Shown: positions 52,881-63,355 of the stretch, one piece after another | Position numbering within the stretch: position 1 is the stretch's first letter | Layout: each line of letters begins with the position of its first letter | Assembly (NCBI RefSeq): GCF_003058465.1 | Contig: NZ_CP028901.1 | Span: 1,240,001 to 1,304,000, forward strand | DNA from: Orrella marina | Lineage (GTDB): Bacteria; Pseudomonadota; Gammaproteobacteria; Burkholderiales; Burkholderiaceae_B | Direction: 5' to 3' | DNA length: 64,000 nt | Notes under the pieces: generated by a model | Database searches by the model: none | What the model saw: only the letters and a program-made list of their open reading frames with translations | Told to the model about the DNA's origin: nothing | Program-made: the position numbers and the translations under genes

Positions 52881-53489
52881 ATGGCTTCTCTTATCTACTT
52901 CAATCGCTGGCGCCGCCAGCCACCACCTGTCTGTTCATCGCTCCACAAGCGCTGGTTGACACGTCCAGGCGCACTGACCGCAGGGCTACGTACGCTGGGA
53001 CGATTCAGTCTGCACGTCGTTTCCCAAGGAGTGGAACTGTCCAGACCTGAAGATAATTGCTTTGCGCCCAAGACGCTGACCTGGCGGCGCGAGGTACTCA
53101 TGTCTATCGATGAAATACCTTGCGTACTGGCTCGCAGCGTGACAATCTTGCTCGCATCGCATGGCACCTGGCAAGGCATCCGTCGTCTGGGACGGCGCCC
53201 TCTGGCTGACATTCTGTATAACGACCCAGGCATTGTTCGCAGTCAGTTTGAAATCAGTCAAATCGGACGCGCACATGGACTGCATGGAACAGTCATTCGC
53301 GCCCGGCCCTTGCTGGCAACTTCAGCAAGCTACACGCTGAGCGAGAACATCGAGACTGAGCCCACGTTACTGGCCAGGCGCTCGGTTTTCTGGAGAGACC
53401 ACCAGCCGTTGCTGGTGTCGGAATGTTTTATGCCAGATTTCTGGTCACTTGCTGGCAGCGGTTCAAACGAAGCGACAACTGGCGAGTGA
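52881..53489 (+). CDS. ubiC: Chorismate lyase
   Basis: 202 residues. It converts chorismate to 4-hydroxybenzoate, the first step of ubiquinone synthesis. Family blocks are [20 protein letters not shown] (about 24-43), [19 protein letters not shown] (with the conserved Arg), [16 protein letters not shown], and [20 protein letters not shown] carrying the catalytic Glu near 187. No ubiA is adjacent. The start overlaps the possible alternative start of the divergent pseudouridine synthase gene. Confidence 0.9.
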   Translation: MASLIYFNRWRRQPPPVCSSLHKRWLTRPGALTAGLRTLGRFSLHVVSQGVELSRPEDNCFAPKTLTWRREVLMSIDEIPCVLARSVTILLASHGTWQGIRRLGRRPLADILYNDPGIVRSQFEISQIGRAHGLHGTVIRARPLLATSASYTLSENIETEPTLLARRSVFWRDHQPLLVSECFMPDFWSLAGSGSNEATTGE

Positions 53490-53629
53490 GTTTCATCTCT
53501 CCATGTCTTGACCCACCCCGGTTACAGAATGTTCAGTTACGGCCGGTATAGCAGTTAAAAACAGCGCGTATACCCACCACTGGAGCCAACCCGGTTCCAG
53601 TTCCCGATCAGATTGCCTCACTGCAAACC

Positions 53630-54874
53630 ATGTCCCTCGATATCTCCGACCGATCCCGTCACAACGCACGTATCCTCACCACCGCCCAGGCTCTGGGTGG
53701 AGCCAGTCCGGCGATCATTGTCTCGCTCGGTGGGCTGGTCGGCCAGCAACTGGCCAGCCATCCGTCTCTGGTTACCCTGCCGGTCAGTATTTTCAACCTG
53801 GGGCTGGCGATCGGCACATTGCCGGCCGCCTGGATCATGAAGCGTCATGGACGACGGGCGGGTTACATGACAGGAGGAATACTAGGCGTGGTGTCCGGGC
53901 TGATCGCGGCGGCCGGGATATTCGAGCAGATGTTTGTCGTTTTCTGCCTGGGCACTCTGATCGCTGGATTTTATGCGTCATATGTCCAGAGCTACCGATT
54001 CGCGGTGGCAGACGGCGCTCCCGAGGATATCAAGCCACGCCTCATTTCCTGGGTTATGGTCGGTGGTCTGTTTGCAGCGATCATTGGACCGCAAACAGTC
54101 ATCTGGACCCGTGATATCGTGGCATGGGCACCGTTTGCTGGCAGCTTTGTGGCGCAAAGCGTGCTGGCATTGCTGGCCCTTCCTGTCATCTGGCGACTCA
54201 GACCGACCACTTCAACCCCCGTCTCCAGCCCATCAACCAGGCAACCTGCCTTCAGCACAAATCAATCGAATGCTTCTGCCAAAGTGCCGGCAGGCCGTCC
54301 ACTAAAAGAAATCGCTGCCCAACCAAAATTCATTCTGGCCGTGACGGCCGGTGTAGTCTCCTACTCCTTGATGAGCTTTGTGATGACCGCAGCACCCATT
54401 GCCATGGTCGGATGCGGACATACGGTCGGTGAGGCAGCACTGGGAATTCAGTGGCATGTTCTCGCAATGTTTGCGCCAAGCTTCTTTACTGGTCGTCTGA
54501 TTCAGCGTTTTGGTGTGAACGCAGTGACCGCCTTCGGTCTGTTTCTGCTCGCCATATCGGGAGTAGTGGGCCTTTCAGGACTCGACGTCGCCCATTTCTG
54601 GATCGCATTGATCTTGCTGGGAGTCGGCTGGAACTTTGGATTCATCGGTGCCACCACCATGGTGACAGCTTGCCATCGACCTGAGGAGCGAAACCGCGTT
54701 CAGGCTCTCAATGACTTCCTGGTGTTCGGATCGGTTGCCATTTCATCGTTCTCGTCTGGCAAACTTCTGTCCGTAGCGGGTTGGGAAATCATCAATCTCA
54801 TGATGTTCCCGGCTGTAGGACTGGTGTTTGCACTGATGATCTGGCAACACCTGAGGGCTCCCAGGGCGGGCTGA
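53630..54874 (+). CDS. MFS transporter
   Basis: 414 residues with about twelve membrane segments. The loop between segments 2 and 3 carries the MFS motif KRHGRRAGYMTGG (about 69-81). A polar Ser/Thr/Pro-rich loop (about 197-225) links the halves. It resembles YfcJ/permease-like members without a clear substrate. It stands alone after ubiC; the hairpin at 54919-54935 follows. Confidence 0.88.
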   Translation: MSLDISDRSRHNARILTTAQALGGASPAIIVSLGGLVGQQLASHPSLVTLPVSIFNLGLAIGTLPAAWIMKRHGRRAGYMTGGILGVVSGLIAAAGIFEQMFVVFCLGTLIAGFYASYVQSYRFAVADGAPEDIKPRLISWVMVGGLFAAIIGPQTVIWTRDIVAWAPFAGSFVAQSVLALLALPVIWRLRPTTSTPVSSPSTRQPAFSTNQSNASAKVPAGRPLKEIAAQPKFILAVTAGVVSYSLMSFVMTAAPIAMVGCGHTVGEAALGIQWHVLAMFAPSFFTGRLIQRFGVNAVTAFGLFLLAISGVVGLSGLDVAHFWIALILLGVGWNFGFIGATTMVTACHRPEERNRVQALNDFLVFGSVAISSFSSGKLLSVAGWEIINLMMFPAVGLVFALMIWQHLRAPRAG

Positions 54875-54918
54875 CTAATCTGGTTCAATCTCGCTCAAGC
54901 AGAAGCTGACCAGTCGCA

Positions 54919-54935
54919 GGGGGCTAGCAGCCCCC
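54919..54935. terminator. Hairpin between MFS and GGT genes
   Basis: GGGGGCT-AGC-AGCCCCC is a perfect 7-bp GC stem between two convergent genes, without a real T run on either side. It may act as a weak two-way terminator. Confidence 0.55.
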
Positions 54936-55011
54936 GTTAAGTGCTGGAGTGGGAAAGGATGGCGAGTACATCACAGCGCATCGCAGCACGCGGCATCCTG
55001 TCCAGACTTCG

Positions 55012-56637
55012 TCAGAATCCCACTGCCTGCCCGTCACGGCGAGCGTCACTCGCTGCCACGTAGCCATCCTCGAGATCATCCGAGAGACGCCAGATGAACT
55101 GACCCGAGCCAAAATCCATGTAAGGATCCTCGATCGACTTCAACTGGTGCCCAAGGGCCTTGAGTCCGTCAACGAGAGCCGGATTCATGCTGCCCTCGAC
55201 GTCAAGCGTGAAGTCACGGTTGACCTTCCAGCGTGGTGCGCAGCAGGCTGCTTGCGGTTGCTGGTCGAAGTCCACCATCCTTACCAGCGTCTGGAGATGC
55301 CCCTGCGGCTGAATGTCACCACCCATCACACCAAAACTCATCACTGGTTTGCCATCGCGGCTGAGAAAACCTGGAATGATGGTGTGGAACGGACGCTTGT
55401 GGCCAGCCACCACGTTGGGAGACTCTGGATCCATCGAGAATCCGACCCCTCTGTTTTGCAGGCTGATACCGGTATCAGGCACGACCACACCAGAACCAAA
55501 GCCCATGTAGTTGGACTGTATGAACGAAATCATCATGCCGTTCTCATCGGCCGCCGACAGATAGATGGTTCCGCCTGCGTCAGGCACACCGGGTCCGAAA
55601 TGCTGCGCACGACCGGGATCAATCAGACGCGCCCGTGAGGCGAGATACACTGGATCAAGCATCTGCTCCGGGGTGACCGCCATCGTCCGGGGATCCGACA
55701 CATAGCGATACAGGTCCGCAAAAGCGAGCTTCATGGCCTCGATCTGCAGATGCTGAACCTCGACCGAATCCGGATCCTTGCCCTTGAAATCAAAGTGCTC
55801 GAGCATACCAACAGCCATGAGGGCCGCAATCCCCTGCCCGTTCGGCGGGATCTCGTGCAAGGTGAAACCGCGGTAGTTCTTCTGCAACGGTTCGACCCAC
55901 TGCGGCGCATATGCCGCAAAATCGTCCATGGTGTGCGCACCACCATGCTCATTCAAAAACTCCACCATCTTCTGGGCCAGTTCCCCATCGTACATGGCAC
56001 GTCCCCTGGTGCGTCCGATCGTCTCGAGCGTATGCGCCGCACCGGGCACGCTGAATCGCTCACCAATCTCCGGGGCACGGCCAGCAGGCATAAATGTCTG
56101 TGCAAATCCTGGCTGATCTTCGAGCTCAGGCACGGCCGCTGCCCACTTGTGAGACACGACTGGAGCGATCGCATGACCCCTGCGCGCAATCTCGATTGCT
56201 GGCTGCATCAACTCTTCAAACGGCAGCTTGCCAAACTTCTCGTGCAGTGCCGCCCATCCAGCGACCACACCCGGAACTGTCACTGTGTCAACACCACGCT
56301 TGGGAGCCTTGGCCAGACCGTTGGCATCGCGCCCGTAGCGCTGCGCAAAATACTCGGGATTCCATGCTTTGGGTGAATGACCTGACGAGTTCAACCCGTG
56401 TGCTTTACCCTCGTGCCAGACGATCGCAAACGCATCACCTCCAAGACCACAGGAGACTGGTTCGACCAGCGTGATCGCAGCTGCTGCGGCAATGGCCGCA
56501 TCCACAGCACTGCCACCCTTGAGCAACATCCTGAGCCCGGCCTGGGCCGCTAACGGATGAGAGGTAGAAACAATATTGCGGGCAAGCAATGGAATGCGAA
56601 CGCTGGGATACGGGTTGTGCCAGTCAAACGGTTTCAT
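55012..56637 (-). CDS. Gamma-glutamyltransferase-family protein, cytoplasmic type (GGT/cephalosporin acylase-like)
   Basis: 541 residues. No signal peptide is present (it begins MKPFDWHNPYPSVRIPLLAR), unlike the secreted GGT at 28847. GGSAVDAAIAAAAAITLVEP, SCGLGGDAFAIV and the nucleophile region DAGGTIYLSAADENG (cleavage before Thr) are intact, so self-processing is likely. Members of this size split gamma-glutamyl amides or act as acylases in amine catabolism. It stands alone, upstream of the MFS gene's end and divergent from nothing related; its substrate is unknown. Confidence 0.9.
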   Translation of the reverse strand: MKPFDWHNPYPSVRIPLLARNIVSTSHPLAAQAGLRMLLKGGSAVDAAIAAAAAITLVEPVSCGLGGDAFAIVWHEGKAHGLNSSGHSPKAWNPEYFAQRYGRDANGLAKAPKRGVDTVTVPGVVAGWAALHEKFGKLPFEELMQPAIEIARRGHAIAPVVSHKWAAAVPELEDQPGFAQTFMPAGRAPEIGERFSVPGAAHTLETIGRTRGRAMYDGELAQKMVEFLNEHGGAHTMDDFAAYAPQWVEPLQKNYRGFTLHEIPPNGQGIAALMAVGMLEHFDFKGKDPDSVEVQHLQIEAMKLAFADLYRYVSDPRTMAVTPEQMLDPVYLASRARLIDPGRAQHFGPGVPDAGGTIYLSAADENGMMISFIQSNYMGFGSGVVVPDTGISLQNRGVGFSMDPESPNVVAGHKRPFHTIIPGFLSRDGKPVMSFGVMGGDIQPQGHLQTLVRMVDFDQQPQAACCAPRWKVNRDFTLDVEGSMNPALVDGLKALGHQLKSIEDPYMDFGSGQFIWRLSDDLEDGYVAASDARRDGQAVGF

Positions 56638-56760
56638 GAAGTTCCTTGAGTTCTTGAGTAGATCAGATTCGAATCACGCGACAAGATAGCAGGCGGCGAA
56701 TCAAATCGGCATGGGACGTAACGCAGACTTTTCATCGACTGGTATGCCTGAATCCAATGA

Positions 56761-56791
56761 GGGCTGCCTCATGCACCAGATGAGGCAGCCC
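56761..56791. terminator. 12-bp perfect hairpin downstream of glnB
   Basis: GGGCTGCCTCAT (56761-56772), loop GCACCAG, ATGAGGCAGCCC (56780-56791). It lies about 38 bp past the glnB stop codon. No T run follows, so it may end or stabilise the nadE-glnB transcript. Confidence 0.75.
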
Positions 56792-56828
56792 CCGTATTAA
56801 TTCTCACTGCAAACTTTCCTGCAATGCC

Positions 56829-57218
<390 letters not shown>

Positions 57219-58880
57219 CTAGCCGACAAGGGGTTCACGAAACGCATTAGATAAAGGATAGCGCCAATCGCGCCCAAATGCTCGCACTGTCACCTTCGGG
57301 CCTGGTGCAGACTGGTGCCGCTTGTACTCGTTGATCCGGATCAACCTGACTACCTGTTCGATGGCAGCCTTGTCCAGACCCGAACGTTCGAGCACGCTGA
57401 CTGGCAGGTTGTGGTCAACGTAACCCTCAATGATCGCATCGACCACCTCGTAGGGCGGCAGAGAATCCTGGTCAGTCTGGTCCGCACGCAATTCTGCCGA
57501 AGGCGCCCGTGTGATGATCCGATCGGGAATCACGTGTGACTGGTCGTTGCGCCAGCGCGCCAGGCGATAGACCAGTGTTTTAGGAACGTCCTTGATAACC
57601 GCAAAAGCACCTGCCATGTCACCATAAAGCGTGCAGTAACCAGTGGCAAGTTCGGACTTGTTGCCGGTCGTGAGAACCAGCGACCCGAACTTGTTCGAAA
57701 TAGCCATCAGCAGATTGCCGCGGGCACGTGCCTGGATATTCTCTTCTGTCGTATCAACCACGCGACCCGTGAACAGGCCGGCCAGGGACTGTTCAAACGA
57801 TTCAGTGATGTGACCGATCGGAATGGTCTCGTACCGTACGCCCAGGATTTGCGCCATCTGATGCGCGTCGTCGCGCGAAATATCGGCCGTGTAAGCCGAT
57901 GGCATCATCACCGACATGACGCGATCCGCACCCAGCGCATCGACTGCCACGGCAAGCACCAGCGCCGAATCAATGCCACCGGACAACCCGATGAGCACAT
58001 TCTTGAATCCATTCTTGTGAACGTAATCCCGAACCCCTACCACGAGCGCCTGCCAGACCTGCGACAAATGCCCTTGATCATTTTCGTCGGCTTCGCTCAG
58101 CATCGCGTGCCATGGTCCCTGCACAGCCTCAATTGCACCGCCCGCATTGACCTGGACAATCGCCTGTCCCGACTCGAACGCAGGCATGTGGCCCACGCAA
58201 TGCCCCATCCGGTCCATGGCAAACGACATGCCGTCAAACACCAGTTCATCCTGTGCTCCGCACAGATTGGCATAGATCACGCTGATACCGATCCGGTCAA
58301 CGCAGCGACGCAACATGTCCACCCGCTGGGTGAACTTGCCCATGTGAAACGGTGAGGCGTTGAGAACAAGCAGACACTGTGCGCCCGCTTCGCGAGCCGC
58401 TGCGGGCGCCGCTTTGAGCCACGTGTCTTCACAGATGTTCACCCCGAAACGAATACCGGCATGATCAAACACCAAAGCGTCCTGGCCGGGTTCGAAGTAG
58501 CGCTTTTCGTCAAATACACTGTAGTTTGGCAGCTCACGCTTGAAGTAGCGTCCCACAACCCTGCCTTCGAGCAACACGCTGGCCGCGTTGTGGAGCTTGC
58601 CATCATTGACATGGACATGACCGACTACGACAGCCAGCCCTTTCAAGTCAGCCAGAGACTCGCACAGACGCTCGAGCGCCAGTCGTTCTGCATCGATGAA
58701 AGCTGCCCTTAGCAGCAAGTCCTCCGGGGGGTATCCCGTGAGTGCCATCTCGGGAGTGAGTAAAACGTCCGCGCCGTCTCGCGCAGCCTGCCGAGCCTGC
58801 TCTTCGATGAGCCTGGCGTTCCCCACAAAACCGCCGACCACAGAGTTGATCTGTGCCAGCGCGACTTTTGCCGCTGCCAT
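57219..58880 (-). CDS. nadE: Glutamine-dependent NAD synthetase (NadE2 type)
   Basis: 553 residues. An N-terminal nitrilase-type glutaminase domain has the Glu in LLTPEMALTGYPPEDL, Lys in KRELPNYSVFDEKR, and the nucleophile Cys in GVNICEDTW (about 150). The C-terminal synthetase carries the PP-loop SGGIDSALVLAVAVDALGA. It converts nicotinate adenine dinucleotide to NAD with glutamine nitrogen. glnB follows 51 bp downstream. argH is divergent. Confidence 0.96.
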   Translation of the reverse strand: MAAAKVALAQINSVVGGFVGNARLIEEQARQAARDGADVLLTPEMALTGYPPEDLLLRAAFIDAERLALERLCESLADLKGLAVVVGHVHVNDGKLHNAASVLLEGRVVGRYFKRELPNYSVFDEKRYFEPGQDALVFDHAGIRFGVNICEDTWLKAAPAAAREAGAQCLLVLNASPFHMGKFTQRVDMLRRCVDRIGISVIYANLCGAQDELVFDGMSFAMDRMGHCVGHMPAFESGQAIVQVNAGGAIEAVQGPWHAMLSEADENDQGHLSQVWQALVVGVRDYVHKNGFKNVLIGLSGGIDSALVLAVAVDALGADRVMSVMMPSAYTADISRDDAHQMAQILGVRYETIPIGHITESFEQSLAGLFTGRVVDTTEENIQARARGNLLMAISNKFGSLVLTTGNKSELATGYCTLYGDMAGAFAVIKDVPKTLVYRLARWRNDQSHVIPDRIITRAPSAELRADQTDQDSLPPYEVVDAIIEGYVDHNLPVSVLERSGLDKAAIEQVVRLIRINEYKRHQSAPGPKVTVRAFGRDWRYPLSNAFREPLVG

Positions 58881-58952
58881 AAAGTTTGCTTGCCGTTTGG
58901 TTGAACACGTGCGCCGATTATCGCACGCTGGAGGACACTATAATCTTGAACT

Positions 58953-60368
58953 ATGAATACATCCAAAGACACCCATCAGAACCAGTTCGCCAACAAGGCT
59001 CAGGCCTGGTCTGCACGCTTTTCCGAGCCGGTTTCCGACCTTGTCAAGCGTTACACCGCATCAGTCGACTTTGATCAGCGCATGGCAGTGCACGACATCC
59101 AGGGCTCGCTTGCCCATGCCGAGATGCTCGCTCATTGTGGCATTCTCAGTGCAGATGACCTCAAGGCCATCCAGTCAGGCCTGGCACAAGTCCTTCAGGA
59201 AATCGAGGCAGGCCAACTCCAGTGGTCAATTGACCTGGAAGATGTGCACCTGAACGTCGAGAAACGCCTGGTCGAGCTAGTCGGCGACGCGGGAAAACGC
59301 CTGCACACCGGTCGCTCGCGCAACGACCAGGTAGCAACCGACATCCGCCTATGGCTACGTGAACAGATTGACCTCATTGTTGAGCAGTTGATCGCACTGC
59401 GCCGGGTGCTGGCCGAACAGGCAAGCGAGCACACCGACACCATCATGCCTGGCTTTACCCACCTGCAGGTCGCTCAGCCTGTCACATTCGGACACCACCT
59501 GCTGGCCTACGCAGAAATGTTTGAACGCGATACAGAGCGCATGCTCGACTGCCGAAAACGTGTCAACCGGTTGCCGCTCGGTGCTGCAGCCCTGGCAGGC
59601 ACCAGCTTCCCGATCGATCGTGAGCGCGTTGCCCGAACACTCGGTTTTGACGGGATCTGCCGCAACTCGCTGGACGCAGTGTCCGACCGGGATTTTGCAA
59701 TCGAGTTTTGTGCGGCCAGCGCGCTGGTGATGACACACATTTCCCGTCTGTCGGAGGAGCTCGTTCTGTGGATGAGTCCCAAGGTGGGCTTCATCACACT
59801 GGCTGACCGCTTCTGCACGGGCAGCTCAATCATGCCCCAGAAGAAGAATCCTGACGTACCGGAACTTGCACGGGGCAAATCCGGCCGTGTAACAGGTCAT
59901 CTGGTTGCTTTGCTGATGCTCATGAAAGCGCAACCGCTCGCCTATAACAAAGACAACCAGGAAGACAAGGAAGGCCTGTTCGATACCGCCGATACGGTTC
60001 GTGACACTCTGACCATTTTTGTTGACATGATGAACGGTGTCACGGTCCATGCCCAGTCCATGCGTGATGCAGCCAGGCAGGGATTTGCCACAGCCACCGA
60101 TCTCGCCGATTATCTCGTGAAGAAAGGATTGCCATTTCGGGATGCGCATGAAGTTGTTGCCCATGCCGTGCTGACCTGCGAGAAACGTGGATGCGACCTG
60201 CCAGATCTCACTCTCGAAGATCTCAAGGGATTTCACCCCAGCATCGAATCAGATGTTTATCAGGTCCTCACACTCGAAGGATCAGTGAACGCGCGCGACC
60301 ATCTCGGCGGTACCGCCCCTGCACAAGTGGCACAGGCGGCCAAGGCTGCCATCGAAAGGGCGAAATAA
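58953..60368 (+). CDS. argH: Argininosuccinate lyase
   Basis: 471 residues. It splits argininosuccinate to arginine and fumarate, the last step of arginine synthesis. [20 protein letters not shown] (about 110-129), [20 protein letters not shown] and the signature [20 protein letters not shown] are all intact. It starts at 58953, divergent from nadE, and ends at the two-way terminator at 60393-60423. Confidence 0.97.
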   Translation: MNTSKDTHQNQFANKAQAWSARFSEPVSDLVKRYTASVDFDQRMAVHDIQGSLAHAEMLAHCGILSADDLKAIQSGLAQVLQEIEAGQLQWSIDLEDVHLNVEKRLVELVGDAGKRLHTGRSRNDQVATDIRLWLREQIDLIVEQLIALRRVLAEQASEHTDTIMPGFTHLQVAQPVTFGHHLLAYAEMFERDTERMLDCRKRVNRLPLGAAALAGTSFPIDRERVARTLGFDGICRNSLDAVSDRDFAIEFCAASALVMTHISRLSEELVLWMSPKVGFITLADRFCTGSSIMPQKKNPDVPELARGKSGRVTGHLVALLMLMKAQPLAYNKDNQEDKEGLFDTADTVRDTLTIFVDMMNGVTVHAQSMRDAARQGFATATDLADYLVKKGLPFRDAHEVVAHAVLTCEKRGCDLPDLTLEDLKGFHPSIESDVYQVLTLEGSVNARDHLGGTAPAQVAQAAKAAIERAK

Positions 60369-60392
60369 TCGCTCAGTTCTGAAGAACCAGAA

Positions 60393-60423
60393 AAACGGGT
60401 GAAACTCACGGTTTCACCCGTTT
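60393..60423. terminator. Bidirectional intrinsic terminator between argH and rlmD
   Basis: AAACGGGTGAAAC (60393-60405) pairs perfectly with GTTTCACCCGTTT (60411-60423) across the loop TCACG, a 13-bp stem, with A's before and T's after. It suits both convergent genes. Confidence 0.92.
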
Positions 60424-60445
60424 ATTACAAAAGATCTTCAGGAAA

Positions 60446-61765
60446 CTACTCGAACACGGCAATCGATTCTACGTGACCGGTATGGGGGAACATATTGACG
60501 ACACCAGCAGCACGCAAATGATACCCCCCGTTGTGATGCAGAAGAGCCGCATCTCTGGCAAGGGTCGCCGGATTGCACGATACGTAAACGATGCGCGCCG
60601 GGCGCATCTCAGGATCAAGGACCGCCAGCGCCTCACATACGGCCATCGCACCCTCGCGTGGCGGATCGATCAGCATTCGGTCAAATCGACCCAGAGCAGT
60701 CAGATCCTCCAGGGTCATCTCGAATAAATTGCGAGCCTCAAACCGGGTGTTGGACAAACCGTTAAGCTCAGCATTCTGAAATGCCCTGTCAACCAGCACC
60801 TGGCTGCCTTCAATGCCAACCACTTCCTTGCTGACCCTGGCCAGCGGCAAGGTAAAATTACCCAGCCCGCAGAAAAGATCCAGCACCCGATCGTTCACCC
60901 CGGGTTCCAGCAAAGCCAGCGCACGAGAGACCAGACGCTGGTTGATCTGGTGATTGACCTGCGTAAAGTCAGTCGGTTTGAACGGCATTCGCACGTCAAA
61001 CTCTGGGAGGGTGTAGGCCAGTTCTGTAGGTGCCTGGTGATCCAGCAGATGCACCGTGTCAGGACCTTTGGACTGCAACCACCACTGGACCTGGCGGGCG
61101 CTGGCAAACTCACGCAGCTTTGCAAGGTCCTCCTCGCTCAATGGATCAAGGTGACGCAGCACCAGTGCAACCACTTCGGTACCAACGGCAACCTCAATCT
61201 GTGGCAGACGCTCAGGGATACTCAACGACTCAATCAACCGACGCAAAGGCACGAGCAGGTTACTGACCCTCTCGGGCAAGACCTGACAGGACGTCATGTC
61301 GGCCACGAAGCTGCTCTTGCGCTCGTGAAATCCGACCAGCACCTCCCCTTTGCGGGCAACGTAACGGACTGTCAGTCGGGCTCGAAAGCGGTACCCCCAG
61401 AAAGGGCCGTAAATGGGAGGAAGCACTTGCTCGGGTCGAAGATTGCCGAGGTGTCCGAAAGCATCTTCGAGGACTCGCTGCTTGACAGCAACCTGAGCGA
61501 CTGGATCGAGATGCTGCATAGAGCAGCCACCACAGACTCCATAATGCTTGCAGCGTGGTTTGACGCGCATCCATGAGGTGCGCAGCACAGATTTGGTCCT
61601 GGCAAGATTGTAGGAAGGCTTCTTGCGATAAACCTGTGCCATGACAGCTTCACCAGGCAAGGCGTCGTCTACAAAGACAACTTTGCCATCGATTCGTCCG
61701 ACACCTCGTGCATCATGATCCAGTGACTCGATTTGTACACGTACTTCAGGGGGCGCCGACCTCAT
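60446..61765 (-). CDS. rlmD: 23S rRNA (uracil1939-C5)-methyltransferase RlmD
   Basis: 439 residues. A TRAM domain (about 1-65) is followed by the iron-sulphur cysteines [10 protein letters not shown] and a later Cys near 160, and the methyltransferase domain with [15 protein letters not shown] (SAM), LIDPPREGA and the nucleophile Cys in [12 protein letters not shown]. It makes m5U1939. Its ATG shares one base with the stop of the upstream exonuclease (TAATG), indicating translational coupling. Confidence 0.95.
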   Translation of the reverse strand: MRSAPPEVRVQIESLDHDARGVGRIDGKVVFVDDALPGEAVMAQVYRKKPSYNLARTKSVLRTSWMRVKPRCKHYGVCGGCSMQHLDPVAQVAVKQRVLEDAFGHLGNLRPEQVLPPIYGPFWGYRFRARLTVRYVARKGEVLVGFHERKSSFVADMTSCQVLPERVSNLLVPLRRLIESLSIPERLPQIEVAVGTEVVALVLRHLDPLSEEDLAKLREFASARQVQWWLQSKGPDTVHLLDHQAPTELAYTLPEFDVRMPFKPTDFTQVNHQINQRLVSRALALLEPGVNDRVLDLFCGLGNFTLPLARVSKEVVGIEGSQVLVDRAFQNAELNGLSNTRFEARNLFEMTLEDLTALGRFDRMLIDPPREGAMAVCEALAVLDPEMRPARIVYVSCNPATLARDAALLHHNGGYHLRAAGVVNMFPHTGHVESIAVFE

Positions 61766-62541
61766 TAACCCTTGCTCCAGGCTTGTAAGTATTCTTTCCA
61801 GTGGGGTACATCCACCGACTCCAGGTGCGCGCGCACCAGCTCAATCTCTTGCTCATAAGCGTCGCGGGACAGCTCACCACGCATCAGCCTGAACCGGCAC
61901 AACATCAGCCAGGTATTAACGACATCGGTCTCGCAGTAGGCCCTGACCTCGTCAGCTTTGCCGTCTCGCCAGGCCTGCCAGACCTGGCTGCCATCCATGC
62001 CCAGTTTGCCGGGAAATCCACATAGTTTTGCCAACTGGTCCAGCGGGGCATTGGCCCGCCCGGTGTACTTGGCCAGAACGTCCATCAAATCCAGATGCCG
62101 CTCATGATAGCGACTCTGATAATTGTTGTATCGGAAGTCACGATCATCCTGCCCGGTTTCCCAATAGCGCGCGGCAGTCACACCATGGATCAGGCTGCGG
62201 TAATGCAGCACCGGGAGGTCAAAGCCTGAACCATTCCAACTCACCAGTTGTGGCGTGTAATAGTCGATCGTCTTGAAAAACTGCTGGATGAGCACTTGCT
62301 CCGGATCATCGGCCTCGCCCAGACAACGCACCTGAAAGCCCTTGTCGTTACGAAACACGCAACCAACTACTGCAATCTGGTGCAGGTGCAGTGGCAGAAA
62401 AGTGTTGCCGGTCTCTTCTTTTCTCTCGGCGAGCGCTCGCTCTATCACTTCCGTGTCGTCAAGATCATCCCAGCCGTTTAGCGCGCGCAGCCCATTGGCA
62501 TCCGGAATGGTCTCGAGATCAAATACGAGTACTGGGGTCAT
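61765..62541 (-). CDS. Predicted 3'-5' exonuclease of the PolB-like DnaQ fold family
   Basis: 258 residues. PF10108-type exonuclease: [10 protein letters not shown] (DxE metal site, about 5-14), [19 protein letters not shown] (Exo II), [13 protein letters not shown] and [15 protein letters not shown] (Exo III). It is a stand-alone proofreading-like nuclease of unknown in vivo substrate. It is 14 bp from nlpD and overlaps rlmD by 1 bp. rpoS, usual after nlpD in many proteobacteria, is absent here. Confidence 0.92.
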   Translation of the reverse strand: MTPVLVFDLETIPDANGLRALNGWDDLDDTEVIERALAERKEETGNTFLPLHLHQIAVVGCVFRNDKGFQVRCLGEADDPEQVLIQQFFKTIDYYTPQLVSWNGSGFDLPVLHYRSLIHGVTAARYWETGQDDRDFRYNNYQSRYHERHLDLMDVLAKYTGRANAPLDQLAKLCGFPGKLGMDGSQVWQAWRDGKADEVRAYCETDVVNTWLMLCRFRLMRGELSRDAYEQEIELVRAHLESVDVPHWKEYLQAWSKG

Positions 62542-62555
62542 GCCATACGACTCCG

Positions 62556-63338
62556 TCAGCTACCGGTCGCCGGCAGATAACTGAGCGGATTGACGGGCGT
62601 GCCGTTGCGCCGCACCTCGAAATGCAGGCGAGGCGACGTGGTGTCACTCTGGCCGAGCGTGGCGATTTCCGCCCCCTTGGTCACGGAATCATTCTGCTTG
62701 GCAATCAGACGCTCATTATGCGCGTAAGCGGTGATGAACCCGTTGCCGTGATCAATGATGACCAGATTACCCAGACCGCGCACACCGTTACCAGCGTAGA
62801 CCACTTTGCCCGACGCTGCCGCCACGACAGGCTCTCCGACTGTACCGGCAATGTCGATACCCTTGGTCTCCGGGGTAAAGCGTTGAATGATGTCCCCTTT
62901 TGCCGGCCATATCAGATTCAGCTTGCCTGCATCTGCTGCACGTGACACGGTCTGAGAAGCCGGTTCAGCTGCAGGACTCATCGAATCGAAACTCGCCATG
63001 GAAGCGCCTTCACCGAGACGCAATCGCTGACCAACCCGAATCAGGCTTGGATTCGAAATTCCGTTCAAAGTACTCAGTTGGTCCACACTCACGCCGGTCT
63101 GGCGCGAGATTGAATGCAGGGTATCGCCGGGCCTGACCGTGTAGGTTCCACCACCCGACTCATTGAGATCAGTCACCGGAGAAAACGGTCCGGTGCCGGC
63201 ACATCCCGCCAGCGTCAACATCGCAACCACACCTGCGATGCGCCCAAAACGGGTCAAACCTGAACCCCATTGCTGGCTCACCTGACCGACGCGTGACGCC
63301 AATTGACTCGTAAACGTCAAAGCGCGGACTTCACTCAT
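62556..63338 (-). CDS. nlpD: NlpD-type LysM/M23 lipoprotein, amidase activator
   Basis: 260 residues. A lipobox LAGC (about Cys 45) targets it to the outer membrane. A LysM domain (TYTVRPGDTLHSISRQTGVS) and a degenerate LytM domain (TKGIDIAGTVGEPVVAAASG; SPRLHFEVRRNGTPVNPLSY) follow; the catalytic zinc residues are partly missing, as in E. coli NlpD, which activates amidase AmiC rather than cutting itself. I chose 63338 because CAGGAG lies 6 nt upstream, not the ATG at 63359 that overlaps the pcm stop. Confidence 0.93.
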   Translation of the reverse strand: MSEVRALTFTSQLASRVGQVSQQWGSGLTRFGRIAGVVAMLTLAGCAGTGPFSPVTDLNESGGGTYTVRPGDTLHSISRQTGVSVDQLSTLNGISNPSLIRVGQRLRLGEGASMASFDSMSPAAEPASQTVSRAADAGKLNLIWPAKGDIIQRFTPETKGIDIAGTVGEPVVAAASGKVVYAGNGVRGLGNLVIIDHGNGFITAYAHNERLIAKQNDSVTKGAEIATLGQSDTTSPRLHFEVRRNGTPVNPLSYLPATGS

Positions 63339-63355
63339 CCGACTCTCCTGATCTT

